Source: Cylindrodendrum hubeiense | Taxonomy: Eukaryota > Ascomycota > Sordariomycetes > Hypocreales > Nectriaceae | DNA length: 64,000 bases | NCBI GenBank assembly: GCA_014621425.1 | Contig: JAANBB010000011.1 | Span: forward strand, 309,078-373,077 | Direction of reading: 5' to 3' | In this document: positions 1-10,755 of the stretch, piece by piece | Layout of the letters: every line of letters starts with the position of its first letter | Numbering within the stretch: the first letter of the stretch is position 1 | Made by a program: the position numbers and the translations under genes | Notes under the pieces: generated by a model | What the model saw: the letters and a program-made list of their open reading frames with translations, nothing else | What the model was told of the DNA's origin: nothing | Database searches by the model: none

Positions 1-726
1 CAATGGCATCACCGTCCAGGTTCTATTAAATCTTCGTATTAATCGACAGCAAACGAACGAGGTCGTGATGGAGTTGGCGCTGTATCATAACAGCCCAAAT
101 TACCACGAGTCGCCACAATGGTGTCGCACCTCCACTCGCTTGCGTCAGTATGGCCGCGCCGCATCCGAATTAATTCTCAACTGGTTGAGACTAACGGAGC
201 ATTGTTGCCGAGATCTACAGACTGCCTTTAGAGGCTAGAAATTTGCAATGGCGCAAGCTATTTCGGAATACTCCTTTGCTCCTCTTCCCCACACTGCTGC
301 GCGGTCCCCGATCGGCGCTCAAATTTGCTACGAGAGTGACAGCCACAAAACTTTCTCTGGGGTCTAGATCATGCGGATCTAGCAACCGCATTCCTCGCAC
401 GTCCACTAAGCGTAGTGTACCCACATAGCACCGTCTTCGGACGCCTTCACGCACATCTCCGTGGGTCTGGACTTTGAGCTGTTGATGATTGTCATTCGAG
501 AGGGCACTAAGCCATGACTAGGATTGAACTTTGGGTGTACGGATTATACGGATTTGGAACAGCAGACAGAATCTGCAGAATATAAAGAAGCGTCCGTTCG
601 TAGGTTCAGCTAATTCTCATTCCATCCACATCTCTCTCCAACTCACCACCACCACAACGACATCAAATCGCCTAGCAACCACATCTCCTGAGTCTTAAAT
701 CTGAAAGATCATCAACCTCACACACC
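1..726. other. Intergenic / left window edge, upstream of the small secreted-protein gene
   Basis: I see no convincing gene here; the short frames of 60-80 codons on both strands have no recognisable content. The last 120 bases are a typical fungal 5' leader, rich in CA and CT with many CCAC/CAAC triplets. A gene entering from the left edge cannot be excluded. Confidence 0.5.
581..586 (+). promoter_or_regulatory. Putative TATA box
   Basis: A TATAAA lies 146 bases upstream of the start codon at 727 and is followed by a pyrimidine/CA-rich leader, the usual layout for a well-expressed fungal secreted-protein gene. This is position and consensus only. Confidence 0.4.
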
Positions 727-1002
727 ATGAAGTCGTTCGCCGTCATAACCACGATGCTCCTCAGCAGTGCTTTTGCCGCCCCAGGAGCCGGAAGCACCGC
801 GAAAGCCACAGCGGCATCCGACGGAGACAGTGTACCTGCTAGCGGTGATCGTGTCGCCCTGCCTGCCGAATATGCGAAACTTTTGAACCCCGGCACCAAG
901 ATCTCGGCTGCCATTGCTTCTGCGACGGCTCACATCAACGGTATCCCTCAGAACGACTTCGTCAACGTTATCCAATCAGCCTCGGATCCATCCCCTTAGG
1001 AA
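727..1002 (+). CDS. Small secreted protein (90 aa), unknown function
   Basis: An intronless 90-codon frame starting at the ATG after a CA/CT-rich leader. The first 17 residues (MKSFAVITTMLLSSAFA) form a classic signal peptide: a basic residue at position 3, a hydrophobic core, and an A-x-A type cleavage site. The mature part, about 73 residues, is rich in Ala, Ser, Thr and Gly, has no cysteine, and ends with a more ordered stretch around NGIPQNDFVNVIQSASDPSP. It is therefore not a disulfide-rich effector or antimicrobial-type peptide. I do not recognise the family. The TATA box and leader make it more likely to be a real gene than a chance frame. Confidence 0.65.
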
Positions 1003-1290
1003 TGCTCTCCATGCATCGAAAAGCCGCACGCTCCCGCCTTCTAGGTCCGAGAGTCAGAATATAGAAAGATTTTAAACAGCAATCGGCTGCTTGAACATGA
1101 GGGAATCACTGCTGTACTTAGGAGCCGTGGGGTTGGGTCGGCAGGTCAGGGCAGATGGAACTGATTGGAGTTGGAGATGGACATAATATTTTCAGTCCAC
1201 TCAGTAGATCTGAGCACTCGGGTCGGAAGTCGGTGGTCGGAAGGCAGGTAGATCCGATGAGGTCGGTCTGATGTCTTCCTTTGTTGGATT

Positions 1291-3042
1291 TTATTGTATG
1301 CAATTTAGTTTGTGCCAGAGTACTAGAAAGCGACTCGTTCTCTCTTCAGCTATTTCTTTTGACATCTCTCGCTTCGAATTTAAATTTACTTCCCCCACAT
1401 GCTCTGAAACACACAATGTCGTCTGATCCGACCCTCCATCACACTCAATATCCCGAGATTGTCGCATGCTTGTAAGTAACGCATTATCTTGTAACTTATC
1501 CAGTGACGAACGAAGTCTTTCCACTGCGAGGACAACAGTGTCAATCGGAACTTCAGTAAAGACCAATCTGAATTGCCCTGGAATATCGGAAAAGGCAAAC
1601 TAATTATGTCGTCTTAGCCTGAGCTTTTAAACGAGAGGTGGGCATTGAAGGCTCGCTTGGAGGCACAACCCCTGCTTTCAGATACTTACCTGTCCTGGAT
1701 TCAAAAACACACCCCCTTCCAAGAGCCAAGTGCAGAGCTGTATCTCACGAGTCTCCGCAGGGTTTTCCGCCTGGTCAGGGCCATCGAAATGTCCAATCCA
1801 CCGGCTAAGATCTATCAAAACAAACAACCCTGAAGTGGCTGCCTGAAATGGAATACCGTTTTCAACGAGAGCTTCGTATGTCTTGGAATATGCTTCGCTG
1901 AGGCGCTTTTGGTAGGTAGACACATAATTCTGTACGAGGTTCAGCTTACTGAAAAAGTCGGTGACAAACACTTCGGAGAAGGCAGTGATCCACGTAAACC
2001 AACTGATGCATGAATTAGCAATTGAGTCAAAACGGGGAACCTATCCGACGTACGTTACTCTCTTTATCGCTTCTATGATTGATGTGTTTCGCGTAATCAG
2101 GAATCCCATACGAACGCCGCCCATGTCAAAGTCTTTACTCAGGCCATAAATGCCATGGACCATGTTATTCACGTCAACACCGGCTTCTATGTCGTCTTCA
2201 ATGGCCAAAGCTGAGGAGAAGACTTCATCTCCGAAGTGAGATAAGGCATATATCTCATCGACAACGAGATGCATCTGACGACTGGAGCAGAATCTTGCCA
2301 GAGCGGCGAGAGCCTTTGCGGAATAACACCGGCCTTGAGGATTTGCAGGATTGCAGAGGAACAGCATCCGCGGCGGAAATCCCTTGGCCACGGTTGAAAC
2401 CGCCGAGTTATGCAGTACCTCAATTAACTTGCGGATATGCTCATCATCGCCACCAAATGGATTCTCAAGCATCGTCGTGGAGACGGGCACAGCAATAATG
2501 CCATTTCGGGAGGCAAGGTCGTAGTCGAGCATATAAAACGTTGGCGCCAGGTATAAGACCGCATCACCAGGCTCGCACAGAGTCCAGGCTACAAGATCAA
2601 TCATGGACGTAACGCCATTTGTAACGACGATCTGCGACGGCTCGACAGGGATGCTGGGACTAAAGAAGTGATTAAAGAACCCAGCCATGGCGCTCTGAAG
2701 TTGAGGCCCGCCAGATATGGTGCCATAAGAGAGTACTTCAAATCAACTATTGCGTAAGCGAAAGGCCGGGGCAGTGGAAATGGAAGCTATCACAAGGTGG
2801 GACTCACCTTGAGAAATCTGAATATCCGGCATGTGCTTGTCGGTATAGTCCTTCAGCCAATCCCGCATCAGAATATTCAGTGCGCCCGACAAATTAATGA
2901 ATCCATCGGGACAAGTTTTGGGGTGATAGGCTGGACGCTGTTTAGCCTTGTTCATCAAATCCCAGGCCTTGCCGTGATTGAACGTTTCCAGTGCGCGGCG
3001 GGAGGGCTGGTAAGCGTTGGCATTGTGCCACGGTGCACTCAT
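1291..3042 (-). CDS. PLP-dependent aminotransferase class I/II, ACC-synthase-like
   Basis: A fold-type I pyridoxal-phosphate enzyme resembling 1-aminocyclopropane-1-carboxylate synthase and related aminotransferases. I read four exons: 3042-2808, 2735-2054, 2002-1690 and 1599-1291, with phases that agree at every junction. The N-terminal exon holds the substrate-loop motif around NLSGALNILMRDWL. Exon 2 begins LSYGTISGGPQLQ and contains the NGVTSMIDL and CNPANPQGRCYS blocks, the VDEIYALSHF aspartate/tyrosine that contact the cofactor ring, and the Schiff-base lysine in YGLSKDFDMGGVRMGF. Exon 4 carries the conserved C-terminal arginine region (GQFRLVFTEVP). The C-terminal 60 or so residues after DKLQ look unlike the family, so either a further intron is missed or the tail is unusual; the length is 512 aa against a usual 400-450. 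The family includes true ACC synthases and plain aminotransferases, and the substrate is not settled here. Confidence 0.8.
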
Positions 3043-3653
3043 ATTAGGCGGTATTGAGAATTACGGATCAAGAGTCGGTGTTCATTTCTAATCCATGCGT
3101 AAAGTGCATCACTGTGGAACACTAAATACTACCAGGTGTCGGGTTTCAACACCAGGGAGCAGGGCTGCCCAAAAGCTCCACGTACGATGCGGCTATTTGC
3201 ACCCGAATAGGCCAACAAGAACGCCCCTCATCCAACTCCACGTGATGTTGGCAGCACACACCGTTGATTCGTGCTATTATTCGAGATGATACAGCAGCTA
3301 ATCAGCCGCTGCAAATCAGCTCTACTTCCTGTAGATTGCTGTCATCATACTAGGAAACCTTTACAAAAATGAAGATTTTGATGCACATGATGCCCTCCAA
3401 CAGTGTTTGTTAACAATGCTCGTTCGAGGAAGGCAGGGGCCAGAGGCATCCTCAATACGAACATGAGATTCTAGATCGACACTTATTTAAATTCCAATGC
3501 CTTGATTAAATATGACGGCGGTGAATCTATCAGGATATTAAAATATCCATGGTGGGCATGTCTGCATATCATCAATTCAATTCAACCAACACACTATATA
3601 AATAAACAATACAGAGGACAGCCAGAATTCCTTGTCAACCACCATATTTAGAA
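3043..3653. other. Intergenic, between two minus-strand genes
   Basis: About 610 bases with no gene I can support. It must hold the promoter of the PLP-enzyme gene (which starts at 3042) and the 3' end of the amidohydrolase gene. The part near 3480-3600 is AT-rich. Confidence 0.5.
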
Positions 3654-5180
3654 TCAGAGCCCTGAGATCTGGCACCCAACACATGCGTGCTTATCGGTCC
3701 CTGACCAACCATTTGTTTTTGATATGGGAGGAGGCCAATGACTCGCTTGGGGCGATTTGACTTGCTTTCCACCTTGCCAGACGTATTTGATGTTATCTGG
3801 TTTTGCAAGAACCTCAATATTCTCCAGCGGGTTCACGTCTAGCGCAATCATGTCGGCATCCCAACCCTCCTTGATGATGCCCTTCTTGGGAGCCTGGAGT
3901 CCGAGTGTCTCAGCAGAGTTAGCAGTGGCTGCCTCTATGGCACCAAGCGGTGTCATGCCCGCTTTCTTTACAGCCCACACTAGTTCATGTCCGTTGTTAC
4001 CGTGACTGATGTTTTCCTTGGGGTCCGAAGAGCAAATATCTGTCCCCAGAGCGATCTTAACACCAGTTCGTACTGCAATTTGATAGGCGTTTAGATGCTT
4101 CTCGGCAACGGCAACCATCTTCGCACTGGTCTCCGGTGGCATATGGTCGAGTCGGTTAAGGCCGGCCTCAACGATATGTCGCGTGGAAACCAGAGTCACT
4201 CCCTTTTCTCGCATCAGTTCGGCTGCTTCTTCATCAAGGTAGCTACCATGCTCGATTGTGCGGGCGCCCAGCTTGATAGAGGCCATTATACCCGCTTTCC
4301 CATGGGCATGAGCTGCAACAGATCGGCCTTGAAGAGTGGCCTCGTCGATGATAGCCTTAAGCTCCGCATCTGAGTACTGACGGTACTCCGGGTTATCCGC
4401 GGTACTCATGACACCTCCTGTGGTGACGACCTTGATGCACGATGCTCCACGGCGAATCTGCAAACGCACAGCTCGCCGACACTCATCAACTCCATCGGCC
4501 AGTACCAGCGTACTGATTCCAGGCCATTGATTCTGGTGCTGGACTCCTTGTCGTCCGTACATCCAGTCCGGAGGCAGCTTAACGCCATCACAGCTTCCGC
4601 CTGTGATACCAATGGCTCCGCCAGAGCCAAAAACGGTGGGCCCAAGAATCAAGCCAGCCTTGACGGCACTATATGCCTCGATAGCGAATGATCCGACGTC
4701 GCGCACGCTGGTAAACCCGGCCATCAGTGTGTCATAAAAGCCTCGCGTGACGGCCGCACCACAAGCAGCAGGGTGAGTCTCGACAAAGGCTGAAAATTCG
4801 GCCTGGAGAGTCCCAGCGAAATGCGTGTGGCAGTCCCAGAGACCAGGCAGAAGGTAGCTAACATTTGTTGGAAGCGTTGACTGTAGTGCTTGTGGCAGTT
4901 TGGACTGTGAGCCAACATATGAGATAGAGCCATCCTTGATCAAGATTCCGACGGCTGCATTGGGAATCGGATCGCCGCGTCCAGGAATTAAAATCTTAGC
5001 AAAGATGACGATATGCTCAGCATTATTCTCGTTGGACTCAGGGAAAGGTAACCACATTCTCGTCATGTTGGGGATTGTGGCTTGCTTGGAGTAACTGTGG
5101 CAAACGTATTGGAGGGTAAAACAATTGAACACAAGCACCCAGCTCAGATATGAACAAGCAGTGGCATATCGTTTATTCAA
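3654..5180 (-). CDS. Metal-dependent amidohydrolase, ochratoxinase/prolidase-like
   Basis: A 508-codon intronless frame of the amidohydrolase superfamily, in the imidazolonepropionase/prolidase-like group that includes the Aspergillus ochratoxin-hydrolysing amidase. Visible metal-site signatures in order are the HxH of GLWDCHTHFAG after the first beta strand, the bridging-lysine region CIKVVTTGGVMS, histidines in AAHAHGKAGI and IEHGSY, and the final aspartate in IALGTDICSS. Other family blocks are RRAVRLQIRRGA, GGMTPLGAIEAAT-type (here KAGMTPLGAIEAAT) and the C-terminal ADMIALDVNPLENI strand. The first 30 residues include a hydrophobic stretch (YLSWVLVFNCF) that could be a signal or anchor; a later start at MTRMWLPF would remove it. 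The expected reaction is hydrolysis of an amide or peptide bond, possibly releasing an amino acid from a conjugate. The exact substrate cannot be read from sequence. It is divergent from the RidA gene. Confidence 0.85.
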   Translation of the reverse strand: MNKRYATACSYLSWVLVFNCFTLQYVCHSYSKQATIPNMTRMWLPFPESNENNAEHIVIFAKILIPGRGDPIPNAAVGILIKDGSISYVGSQSKLPQALQSTLPTNVSYLLPGLWDCHTHFAGTLQAEFSAFVETHPAACGAAVTRGFYDTLMAGFTSVRDVGSFAIEAYSAVKAGLILGPTVFGSGGAIGITGGSCDGVKLPPDWMYGRQGVQHQNQWPGISTLVLADGVDECRRAVRLQIRRGASCIKVVTTGGVMSTADNPEYRQYSDAELKAIIDEATLQGRSVAAHAHGKAGIMASIKLGARTIEHGSYLDEEAAELMREKGVTLVSTRHIVEAGLNRLDHMPPETSAKMVAVAEKHLNAYQIAVRTGVKIALGTDICSSDPKENISHGNNGHELVWAVKKAGMTPLGAIEAATANSAETLGLQAPKKGIIKEGWDADMIALDVNPLENIEVLAKPDNIKYVWQGGKQVKSPQASHWPPPISKTNGWSGTDKHACVGCQISGL

Positions 5181-5547
5181 ACGCCATGCTCGAATGCTCC
5201 AGATCTCCTATCAAGCCTTGATGGCCAAATTTTTCCAGTATTGGTTAGAAGCGCCGTATCTTGGGCGCATAGCGAGCTGTTTGTGGCTAGCATCAGGCAC
5301 TTGGGTTCTGGGGAAGATGTGATGGTGGTGTGACCCACCAGCTACAGAGGAGGGATCCAGAGACTAATCCGGTAATCACAGCCGCCAGTGTGCTACGTAC
5401 GCACCACAGTTATTCTTCCATCTTTCGCTCAACTCTTACATAAAAGTACAAAATGGAGTCGCCGCCACAGCTTCTCTTAACTTCAACTGTGAAATTTTCG
5501 ATTGAACACTACTTTATGAACTTTACATATATCAGTGTACCGCCAGA
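5181..5547. promoter_or_regulatory. Bidirectional promoter region between amidohydrolase and RidA genes
   Basis: The 367 bases separate two divergent start codons, so they must contain both promoters. No recognised operator is visible. The shared position suggests co-regulation but does not prove it. Confidence 0.45.
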
Positions 5548-6083
5548 ATGTCGAAACGTACCATCATCACGAACAAGGCACCGAATCCCATGCCATATGT
5601 CTTCCCACAAGCCGTGGTGGCGAATGGTCTCGTGTTCTGCTCCGGGAGCATTGCTATGGACCCGAGCACATGCGAGATCATTCTGGGTGATATTAAAGAT
5701 CACACGGTATGGTTTGCTTAATGTATACAATTATAACGCTTCGCACTAACTTGCATTTTCGTTTTCAACTTCAACAGCATCAAATCATCAAGAACATATC
5801 TGCTATCCTTGAAGCCGCAGGCTCCAGCTTGGATAATATCGTGAAGATCAACATCTTCATTACCGACTTTGCCAACTTTAGCCAATTGAATGAAGTCTAT
5901 GTTCAGTACTTCAAAGGATCAAATCTTCCATCCCGGACGTAAGTTCGCCCTCTCAGATATCCCTTCAAAATCGTCAAAACTGAAAGGTATACACGCTAAC
6001 CTCATTCGCTGTTTAGATGCGTAGCCGTTAAGGAACTACCGTTCGATACTGATATTGAAATTGAATGTATTGCTACCTTATAA
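5548..6083 (+). CDS. RidA family (YjgF/YER057c/UK114) enamine/imine deaminase
   Basis: A 128-residue protein in three exons (5548-5706, 5778-5938, 6017-6083) with matching phases. RidA proteins hydrolyse reactive enamine/imine intermediates such as 2-aminoacrylate made by PLP enzymes, and act as trimers in cytosol or mitochondria. Diagnostic features are the N-terminal PQAVVANGLVFCSGSIAMDP block, the central ILEAAGSSLDNIVKINIFITD segment, and the C-terminal substrate-binding arginine in LPSRTCVAVKELPFDTDIEIE. The last element sits across the second intron, where phase 2 gives ac|a for the Thr. There is no obvious mitochondrial presequence, since the protein starts MSKRTIITNKAPNP, so the cytosol is likely. 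It is divergent from an amidohydrolase and close to a PLP enzyme, a fitting neighbourhood for an imine deaminase. Confidence 0.9.
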
Positions 6084-7177
6084 AGCTTTACCAATTTCTC
6101 AAACTTGTGTGGGCTACCATCTGCCTAGAGAACGGTATGAAGTCTCAACTGTCCCCAATTTCCACGACTTGGGCGGGGTACGACTGGTCAAAATTGGGCC
6201 ATGGATTGTGGGTGGTAGAAGTGTGGCGTTTAATTAAGTGATTATATATCAGATGACTGATATAAATTAGAATAAGGAAATCTTGCTCGGCGGCAGATAA
6301 CATAGACGAGTTATTCGGAGATGTATCGTTGCCTTGTTTCTTAATTCATAGCGAATGATCTTGGTCATGAACAAATTAAATGGCTGAATTAAATTCACAG
6401 GCCTTCTTGAGCCCAAAAGACGCTGTAGAATCAAAAGACTATTATCTTCGGTTGGTCCGTCACTCCTGAATCCGGTATGCTATCGATGGAGAGATTTCAC
6501 AAGATATACTAAACCGGGTGCGAGTAAAGTGTTGGCAATCATGCGGGGCTTTTCGTTGTTTACTACCCTGGAGCAGCGGCAGCCCTGGTTTGGAGCTGTG
6601 GTGGTAGGTAGGAATCGCAAATGCGTTTTGAAACATCCGTGCGTTTCTAATAGAATAGTGAGTATTGGAATTTAGACTCATTGGGTCTCAAAGAATCACC
6701 TCGGTATCTTGCTCTGGGACAATAAAGGCTATAAAGATGTCGGCTGATAAACAGCAGTGACGCGTAAGCTCGCCAAGCCTAATTCAAAATGCGAAACTTG
6801 AGTCTGTGCCCGGGGACCAGCCCAATTCAATGGCGTTGCCCGTCGCTATTTTTAGACTAGATTAAGTAAAAAGGAAGGACGAAAGTGTAAAATGATGGCA
6901 AATAGTATACCGTTCACCTTCCACCAACCGAAGTTCGGTACCCAATCTTTAGATGTTTTATTCAAAGTGGTAACTTGGCATTTGACTCGATTTCATGCTC
7001 CTGTCGTGCTCCGAGGCGAAAGAGGCTAACCCCCGGAATACGAGCTGGTGTTGCAAGCTAACCTGCATTGAAACGAATCACCGTATTTATAGCAGGGTGG
7101 CCTGCGCAAGCTTTTATCATGGCTTGATTCTGAAAAATATCACTCAGCTTGAGTGCGACAGTAGTAAACTCCCGAAA
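6084..7177. other. Intergenic, no supported gene
   Basis: About 1.1 kb between the RidA stop and the glycosyltransferase start. It is moderately AT-rich with many stops in all frames, and I see no RNA gene or clear repeat. Confidence 0.5.
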
Positions 7178-8324
7178 ATGAGGCTGCCAACACGACTGGC
7201 AGGCTTCGCCGCTTTGGCGTTCGTGTCCATCATGATATTGATGAGTACTCTATGGCTCGGGTATGGCACCGATGCCCTACATTCGTCCCCTTTGTTGAGG
7301 AATGGCACGTTCCTAGATTCGTGGTCCGCTTCATGGACCACTGAACAGCTGCAGCCTCGTTTTGCGTACGTGCAGTATGCAACAGATCTTGATTATCTAT
7401 GCAATGCAGTAAGGCTCATTCCACTGCAGATGAGTCTGTTCATTTACTGATTGTTTTAGGCGATCAATTTTGCCCGCTTGAAGCGTTTTGGCGTGACCTA
7501 CAATAAGGTCTTGATCTTTCCAGAGGATTGGTCAACTGGCGTATGTTATTTATCCACCGGTGCACGATGGGCGCATGCTGATTAGGACGAAGAAATCACA
7601 GCAAGCAACCGCAATTCGGAATTTCCATTCCGCGAACCCGGATGTAGAACTCCGCCCTTTCGCGGTTTTATCGACGTCCAAGGGCGACGCAACGTGGAGG
7701 AACAGCCTGACCAAGTTCCACGCCTTTGCGCTGACTGATTATACTCGAGTTTTAGCATTCGACTCGGATTCACTCGTGCTGCAGAACATGGACCATTACT
7801 TCCTTGCCCCCATGGCAGCTGTTGCAGTCCCTCGCGCCTACTGGCTCAACAGCGATGATACAGAAGTCGGAAAGCAACTGCTTGGGTCACATATCATGCT
7901 CATTGAACCGAACCAAGAGCGGTACAAACAAATCATCGACGAAGCGTTGGCATCAGGTGATTTTGATATGGAGATTATCAACCGCATGTTCGGAAAGTCA
8001 GCCATGATTCTCCCACATCGGCGGTTGGCCCTCCTTTCGGGCGAGTTGCGCGCGACGAACCACAGCAAATATCTTGCTCCGGATGTCGGGGAGGAGTGGA
8101 ATGCGATGGGGGAGATCTCAAGGGCATACCTTGTCCACTTTAGCGATTGGCCATTGCCGAAGCCGTGGAAGCGTCGAACCAAGAAGCAGTGGGAGGCTGC
8201 CTTGCCGATTTGCCCGGACGATGATGTTGAAACTGCAGACCGACCCCGTTGTGCTGACCGGTTTATGTGGTCCGGTTTGTATGAGGATTACGATGATGGC
8301 AAGGAAAGATATTGTAAATTTTGA
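7178..8324 (+). CDS. Glycosyltransferase family 8, Gnt1/glycogenin-like type II membrane protein
   Basis: Three exons (7178-7408, 7460-7540, 7602-8324) give 344 residues. An N-terminal signal anchor (residues about 8-28, LAGFAALAFVSIMILMSTLWL) marks a Golgi-type type II membrane enzyme. The catalytic domain starts with FAYVQYATDLDYLCNA and INFARLKRFGV, continues through KFHAFALTDYTRVLAFDSDSLV with the DxD metal/nucleotide-sugar motif (DSD), and ends with the HFSDWPLPKPW block typical of fungal N-acetylglucosaminyltransferase-like (Gnt1) GT8 proteins. The intron before exon 3 uses the acceptor at 7601; an upstream AG near 7585 would break frame. The likely donor is a UDP-sugar. The acceptor is unknown, perhaps Golgi glycans. 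Confidence 0.85.
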
Positions 8325-9025
8325 GTTGATCATTTATGACGAGTGAATGCACACGCTTTCTCAGAGTTTGCAGCTGTTTTCTCCATGTCATCCAATTGAA
8401 GAATCTAAATCTTTATAGAGGCTTCAACCTAGATGAGGTTAATTTAACCTTAAAGTACCGGTCTCGTCTGTCGCTTGAGTCAAACGCATCCCGATTATTG
8501 TTAAGGAGGCCACGGATGGCGGCAGAGCTAAAAGCCACGTCTCAGATCACAAGCTGGTCCCCATCCCATGATGCATCAACTATCCATTCAATCGATGCAA
8601 AAGCGGCTGCCTAGCGCCACGACGTCGACGTGCTGTAGGGCAGCCCGATTCCCCGCACGCCAGCGTCCTAAATGCGTGAATGGGATTGGGTGTTTGGATC
8701 AGCAAGGAGGTCATAGGGTGTCCCCATCTGTGGCTTGCATCTCTAAGGTCACTATCGCAAGCTAATTGGGTAGCGTACTCGCAATGAATGTTTCACGAAA
8801 TACGATACGAAATACGACGCGGGATGCGATGCGAAATACGACGTGACGGCAGGTGTGCGCTAGGCTTTGTCACTGCGAGGATTTTAATAGTCCAACAAGC
8901 CGACCATTTTGAAGTACAAAATATTATAAGACGATGGCTTCGCATTCGATAACAGGGCACGGCAGCTCTCCATCACACTCTTGCTCTACCAACCTCTTAT
9001 TGCAGCTACCCCGACTTGTTTGGAC
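8325..9025. other. Intergenic with a short degenerate repeat
   Basis: About 700 bases with no supported gene. At about 8795-8845 a 9-10 base element (gaaatacga) recurs three times with small changes. The rest shows nothing I recognise. The end forms the leader of the LITAF-like gene. Confidence 0.5.
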
Positions 9026-9475
9026 ATGACATCTATTGACACTATGGCTGCATCTTTGTACTCAGACTACGACAACAAGGCAATGCCCATGGCACGCCAG
9101 GCTCGTCAAATGGGAGGTGAGATGGTCTCATTTGACCAATTTTCGCAGGACGCGGTTGTCCCACTGAAGGATCTCACCTACTGGCCCAGGCCCATTGCGT
9201 GTCCGGCATGCCTGGAACCATCTCTCACGCGCGTTCGGACCAAGATTTGCACTGGCACACAGTAAGATCACTCTGAAATTCTAAGTTCATGGCAAGATCG
9301 GTATTAAAAACTCAACAGCCTAATGGCCACTCTGCTTTTTGTCTGCACGGTGGTTGGGGGCGTAATACCGTACGCGTCCAGGACTTTCAAGGATGTTGAG
9401 CACTATTGCTGTCGTTGCAATCGACGACTTGTTACACACCACTTCCAGTCAGGCACGGAGATCCACGTGTTTTAG
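9026..9475 (+). CDS. LITAF-like zinc-ribbon protein
   Basis: Two exons (9026-9261, 9319-9475) encode 130 residues. The protein carries the split zinc ribbon of LITAF/SIMPLE-type proteins: an N-terminal CPAC (residues about 55-58) and a C-terminal HYCCRCNRRL, separated by a hydrophobic segment (MATLLFVCTVVGGVIPY) that inserts into the cytosolic leaflet of endosomal or plasma membranes in known family members. The ribbon ends with the usual strand THHFQSGTEIHVF. The splice joins at phase 2 (ca|c, His) and restores the full domain, which supports the intron. An upstream in-frame start exists at 8981 if TTG-type starts are allowed, but the ATG at 9026 is the natural choice. The role is probably membrane-associated sorting or scaffolding. 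Confidence 0.8.
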
Positions 9476-9906
9476 TGTGATTTCCGTGTGCTTGGCTGCG
9501 TGCAGGATGGTAGCAGGCCCAGCGTGGGGGAATATGAGTGAACTACGAGTCACACTGGATGTGTCTATGAGTTCGGAATGCAGATAATAAAAACTTCGAC
9601 TGACAAATTTTAAAGATGAATGTGACCGGATCCCATTGTCTTTAAACAGAGATGGGAACATGGGTATAAGTTAAGATGGATGCCATTTGAGTCCAGCGAT
9701 CGCACAACACAGACCAGAGATAGCAAAGGAATACCCGCAAATACGGGTGAGGATCGTCCACCTGAACAATGAAACCCGTGGATGCTTTGCAGCATGTGGG
9801 TGATCGTATTCAATTTGATTCAAATGTGTCTAGAGCATACTTGAAATGACTGCATTTGACGCGTTCTCATCCCAGGAGAGTATAAGCTGCACTCTTCTCA
9901 TACACT
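9476..9906. other. Intergenic between convergent genes
   Basis: About 430 bases separating the LITAF-like gene and the minus-strand methyltransferase stop. It should hold both 3' ends. Nothing else is seen. Confidence 0.5.
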
Positions 9907-10755
9907 TCAGTCTCTTTTTACACAAACAATCTCCCCATGAGGTACGGAGATCCACGCATCCTCATGTTGTCCCCATTCCCTCCAAGCCACAGCAACCTGT
10001 GCGATCTCAGCAGCAGTCGCAAATTGACCACCAACAGCAGACTTGGCGAATGAAGAGTCAGCAGATTCAGTTCTCTCCGCCCACCCCTTACTCCAGTCGG
10101 CTACTGCCTCCTTTGTGCTCAAGCACCAGGAACTGGAAGTGCATTGAATATCAGCCTTCGGAAACCCTGCGTCCCGCGCCCATGCATGAATCATCCGTCC
10201 AGCGTTTGGTTCACCCCGATTTGACCTTGCCACATTAAGATAGAGAGCTCTCCAATTATCCAGGCCCTCGGCAGCAGGATACCACACCCAGGATCCATAG
10301 TCTGATTCCCGCGCCGCCACAAATCCTCCAACTTTGGCTACCCGTCTCATCTCCTTCAGAATTCCGGTAGGTTCGCCAACATGCTGCAAGACTTGGTGGC
10401 AAACCACGACGTCAAAAGTGTTGCCCGGAAATTCTAGCGCGTTGGCATCACCTTGCACAAAATCGACGTTGGTTACCCCCGTGTCTTTTGCAAGGGCGCG
10501 GGCTTGGTCCAGAATGCTCTCGGCTTGGTCGAGACCTGTGATGTGTCCCTGGGGCACATACTTGGCAAGGTCAACGGTAATGGTTCCCGCTCCACAGCCT
10601 ATGTCCAGAATCTTCATATCGGACTTGAGATAAGGGAGTAAGTAGCCAGCAGAATTTGCTGCTGTGCGCCATGAATGGGCGCGGATCACTGATGCATGAT
10701 GGCCGTGTGTATAGGTTGCAGATTCCAGCTTGTTTGTCATAGTGAATACTGACAA
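9907..10755 (-). CDS. Class I SAM-dependent methyltransferase (UbiE-like)
   Basis: An intronless frame of 282 codons. Motif I is MKILDIGCGAGTITVDLA (SAM-binding glycine loop, residues about 47-64), followed by the acidic ribose-binding position in GHITGLDQAESILDQA, motif II/III in FVQGDANALEFPGNTFDVVVCHQVLQH, and the post-motif GGFVAARESDYGSWVWYP. The fold is the Methyltransf_11/25 type with a C-terminal extension ending HGEIVCVKRD. An alternative start is MTNKLES, five codons in. Such enzymes methylate many small molecules and the substrate cannot be named. It lies convergent to the LITAF-like gene and has no obvious pathway partner next to it. Confidence 0.85.
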   Translation of the reverse strand: MSVFTMTNKLESATYTHGHHASVIRAHSWRTAANSAGYLLPYLKSDMKILDIGCGAGTITVDLAKYVPQGHITGLDQAESILDQARALAKDTGVTNVDFVQGDANALEFPGNTFDVVVCHQVLQHVGEPTGILKEMRRVAKVGGFVAARESDYGSWVWYPAAEGLDNWRALYLNVARSNRGEPNAGRMIHAWARDAGFPKADIQCTSSSWCLSTKEAVADWSKGWAERTESADSSFAKSAVGGQFATAAEIAQVAVAWREWGQHEDAWISVPHGEIVCVKRD

